Below, in pieces: positions 12,682 through 13,596 of a stretch of DNA of 13,596 bases. A model generated the notes under the pieces. The model had not been told where the DNA came from. It worked only from the letters and a program-made list of their open reading frames with translations, and searched no databases. This DNA is from Candidatus Nomurabacteria bacterium (GTDB lineage Bacteria > Patescibacteriota > Minisyncoccia > Phycocordibacterales > UBA9973), in assembly GCA_020846955.1 (NCBI GenBank), contig JADLCZ010000093.1:1-13596 (forward strand), read 5' to 3'. Numbering within the stretch: position 1 is the first letter of the stretch; the number at the start of each line of letters is the position of its first letter. The position numbers and the translations under genes are program-made.

Positions 12682-13596
12682 CTAATCACAATCTCTATTT
12701 CTACTCATCCATTCTGCTGTTTCTACTGCAGCTTGTCTACTATTAGAATCAGTAACCACTACCTTCACTCTTTGCATGTATCCCTTCCATTTAAAGCTTG
12801 AGCTTGCTTGATGAACACAAAAAGTACTATTTCTACAACTTGTATCTTCTTGGAAATCATTTGGAGCACCTTCTCCAAAATACCAAACAATTAATGATTG
12901 TGAACTGCTGTACGTTCCAAGTTGCTTAGGGAAAGTAGTGCCCCTACGAGTGAAGGTATCTTTAAAGTACCCACCCTTTATATCAATCCAGCGATAGAAC
13001 TTCTTTTTACAATCACTATCCTCATACCCATGGAATCCATAAGGCCCTCCACTCTGATCTTTCAACAACCAATCTAGGAAAAGCAGTGGGTGATCATAAC
13101 AATTGTCTCCAGTCAAACTGTGCTGGGAATCAAATACTCGACAAGTAGAAAACCAATCCGTGCCACTATCTTTTGCATTCGGGTTCATCCCTGCAAGATA
13201 TGTTCCCGTTGGGCAAAGTCTGAAATTAGTTTCAACATCAGATTTTGAAAGAGTACAGAACCCTGGGATTTTACCAATATTAGTTGTCCCTTTTAAGTTG
13301 AAGTCGTATTCATCTTTCGAGCCTGGGTATGTAGTACTAGAACCTGCCCCTGTCATTGTTCCCACAGAAGCCCTTCCGTAAACAGTTGCATCCTCTTGAA
13401 CAGAAATGTCTTTATTAAAAGTTGCTAAATCTTCAAAAAGGCTACTTGTTCTAACATAAAGTTTTCTTATTGAGGTATCCGCGCCCTTCCTTGTATCAAC
13501 AGAAAAAACAGGATCTGTGGTATCCCAGGATGAGTCTAAAATTTTAAATAATTCTTTGTCATATTTATATGAGTTACTTGCTGGTGAAATTATTGA
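12682..13596 (-). CDS. Cys-rich secreted or surface protein, 5' end beyond the window
   Basis: The frame is open from the window edge at 13596 down to TAG at 12684-12682: 304 residues, with the true start outside. An internal ATG at 13365 exists, but the frame upstream of it (77 codons) reads as normal coding sequence. The visible part is rich in Ser, Thr, Asp, Gly and aromatics, with at least nine cysteines, many in short pairs such as RLCPTGTYLAG, STCRVF, DNCYDHP, DSDCKKK, SCRNSTFCVH and the final NRDCD. This fits a disulfide-stabilised exported protein. The end segment VKVVVTDSNSRQAAVETAEW resembles C-terminal strands of pilin-like or Ig-like surface proteins, but I cannot name a family. 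It ends at the shared two-way terminator. Confidence 0.75.
   Translation of the reverse strand, partial: SIISPASNSYKYDKELFKILDSSWDTTDPVFSVDTRKGADTSIRKLYVRTSSLFEDLATFNKDISVQEDATVYGRASVGTMTGAGSSTTYPGSKDEYDFNLKGTTNIGKIPGFCTLSKSDVETNFRLCPTGTYLAGMNPNAKDSGTDWFSTCRVFDSQHSLTGDNCYDHPLLFLDWLLKDQSGGPYGFHGYEDSDCKKKFYRWIDIKGGYFKDTFTRRGTTFPKQLGTYSSSQSLIVWYFGEGAPNDFQEDTSCRNSTFCVHQASSSFKWKGYMQRVKVVVTDSNSRQAAVETAEWMSRNRDCD

Overview
The window (about 35 % G+C by eye, standard stop usage including a TGA stop at the end of dnaB) looks like a chromosomal segment of a Candidate Phyla Radiation / Patescibacteria bacterium, most like Parcubacteria. This placement is an inference. It rests on lone housekeeping genes mixed with unrecognised membrane and surface genes, an orphan multi-TM histidine kinase, a bacterial SET protein, a surface protein with repeated SD-x-IGWIS motifs, and very short untranslated leaders with no Shine-Dalgarno sequence.

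Left part (1-3600): a 3'-truncated trpS on the minus strand; a Phd/YefM-RelE/ParE toxin-antitoxin pair on the minus strand; then dnaB and recR on the plus strand. The divergent region between the antitoxin and dnaB holds a strong antitoxin promoter with an imperfect palindrome, a perfect DnaA box and an extended -10 promoter directly in front of dnaB. A heptamer array (CTAGNNN) with inverted arms separates dnaB from recR. A two-way terminator follows recR.

Middle part (3600-6660): a minus-strand exported protein of unknown function with a long hairpin leader; rplU (bL21) with its own promoter and terminator and no rpmA beside it; then a plus-strand pair made of a shortened CorA-like N-domain protein with one membrane helix and cysS, one base apart. 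cysS converges on the next operon with only 3 bases between the stop codons.

Right part (6660-9630, minus strand): a compact four-gene operon, in transcription order a 7-TM PQ-loop-like protein, a SET-domain methyltransferase, a 50-residue single-TM protein missed by a usual length cut-off, and a large membrane histidine kinase. The stretch from about 7740 to 9050 is strikingly AT-rich. No response regulator is visible. A regulatory or membrane-signalling unit is the natural guess, but its substrate and signal are unknown.

Far right (9679-13596): surface and secreted proteins. A 589-residue repeat protein (minus strand) is followed by a plus-strand 315-residue secreted protein whose C-terminus looks like a Bacteroidota type IX secretion sorting domain, which is out of place in a CPR genome. 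A perfect two-way terminator separates this from a 5'-truncated Cys-rich protein (minus strand) running off the end.

A window-wide feature is that many genes have a good -10 hexamer only 6-8 bases before the ATG, so leaderless transcription appears to be common. No stretch over 300 bases lacks a gene. No tRNA, rRNA, CRISPR array or insertion sequence was seen.
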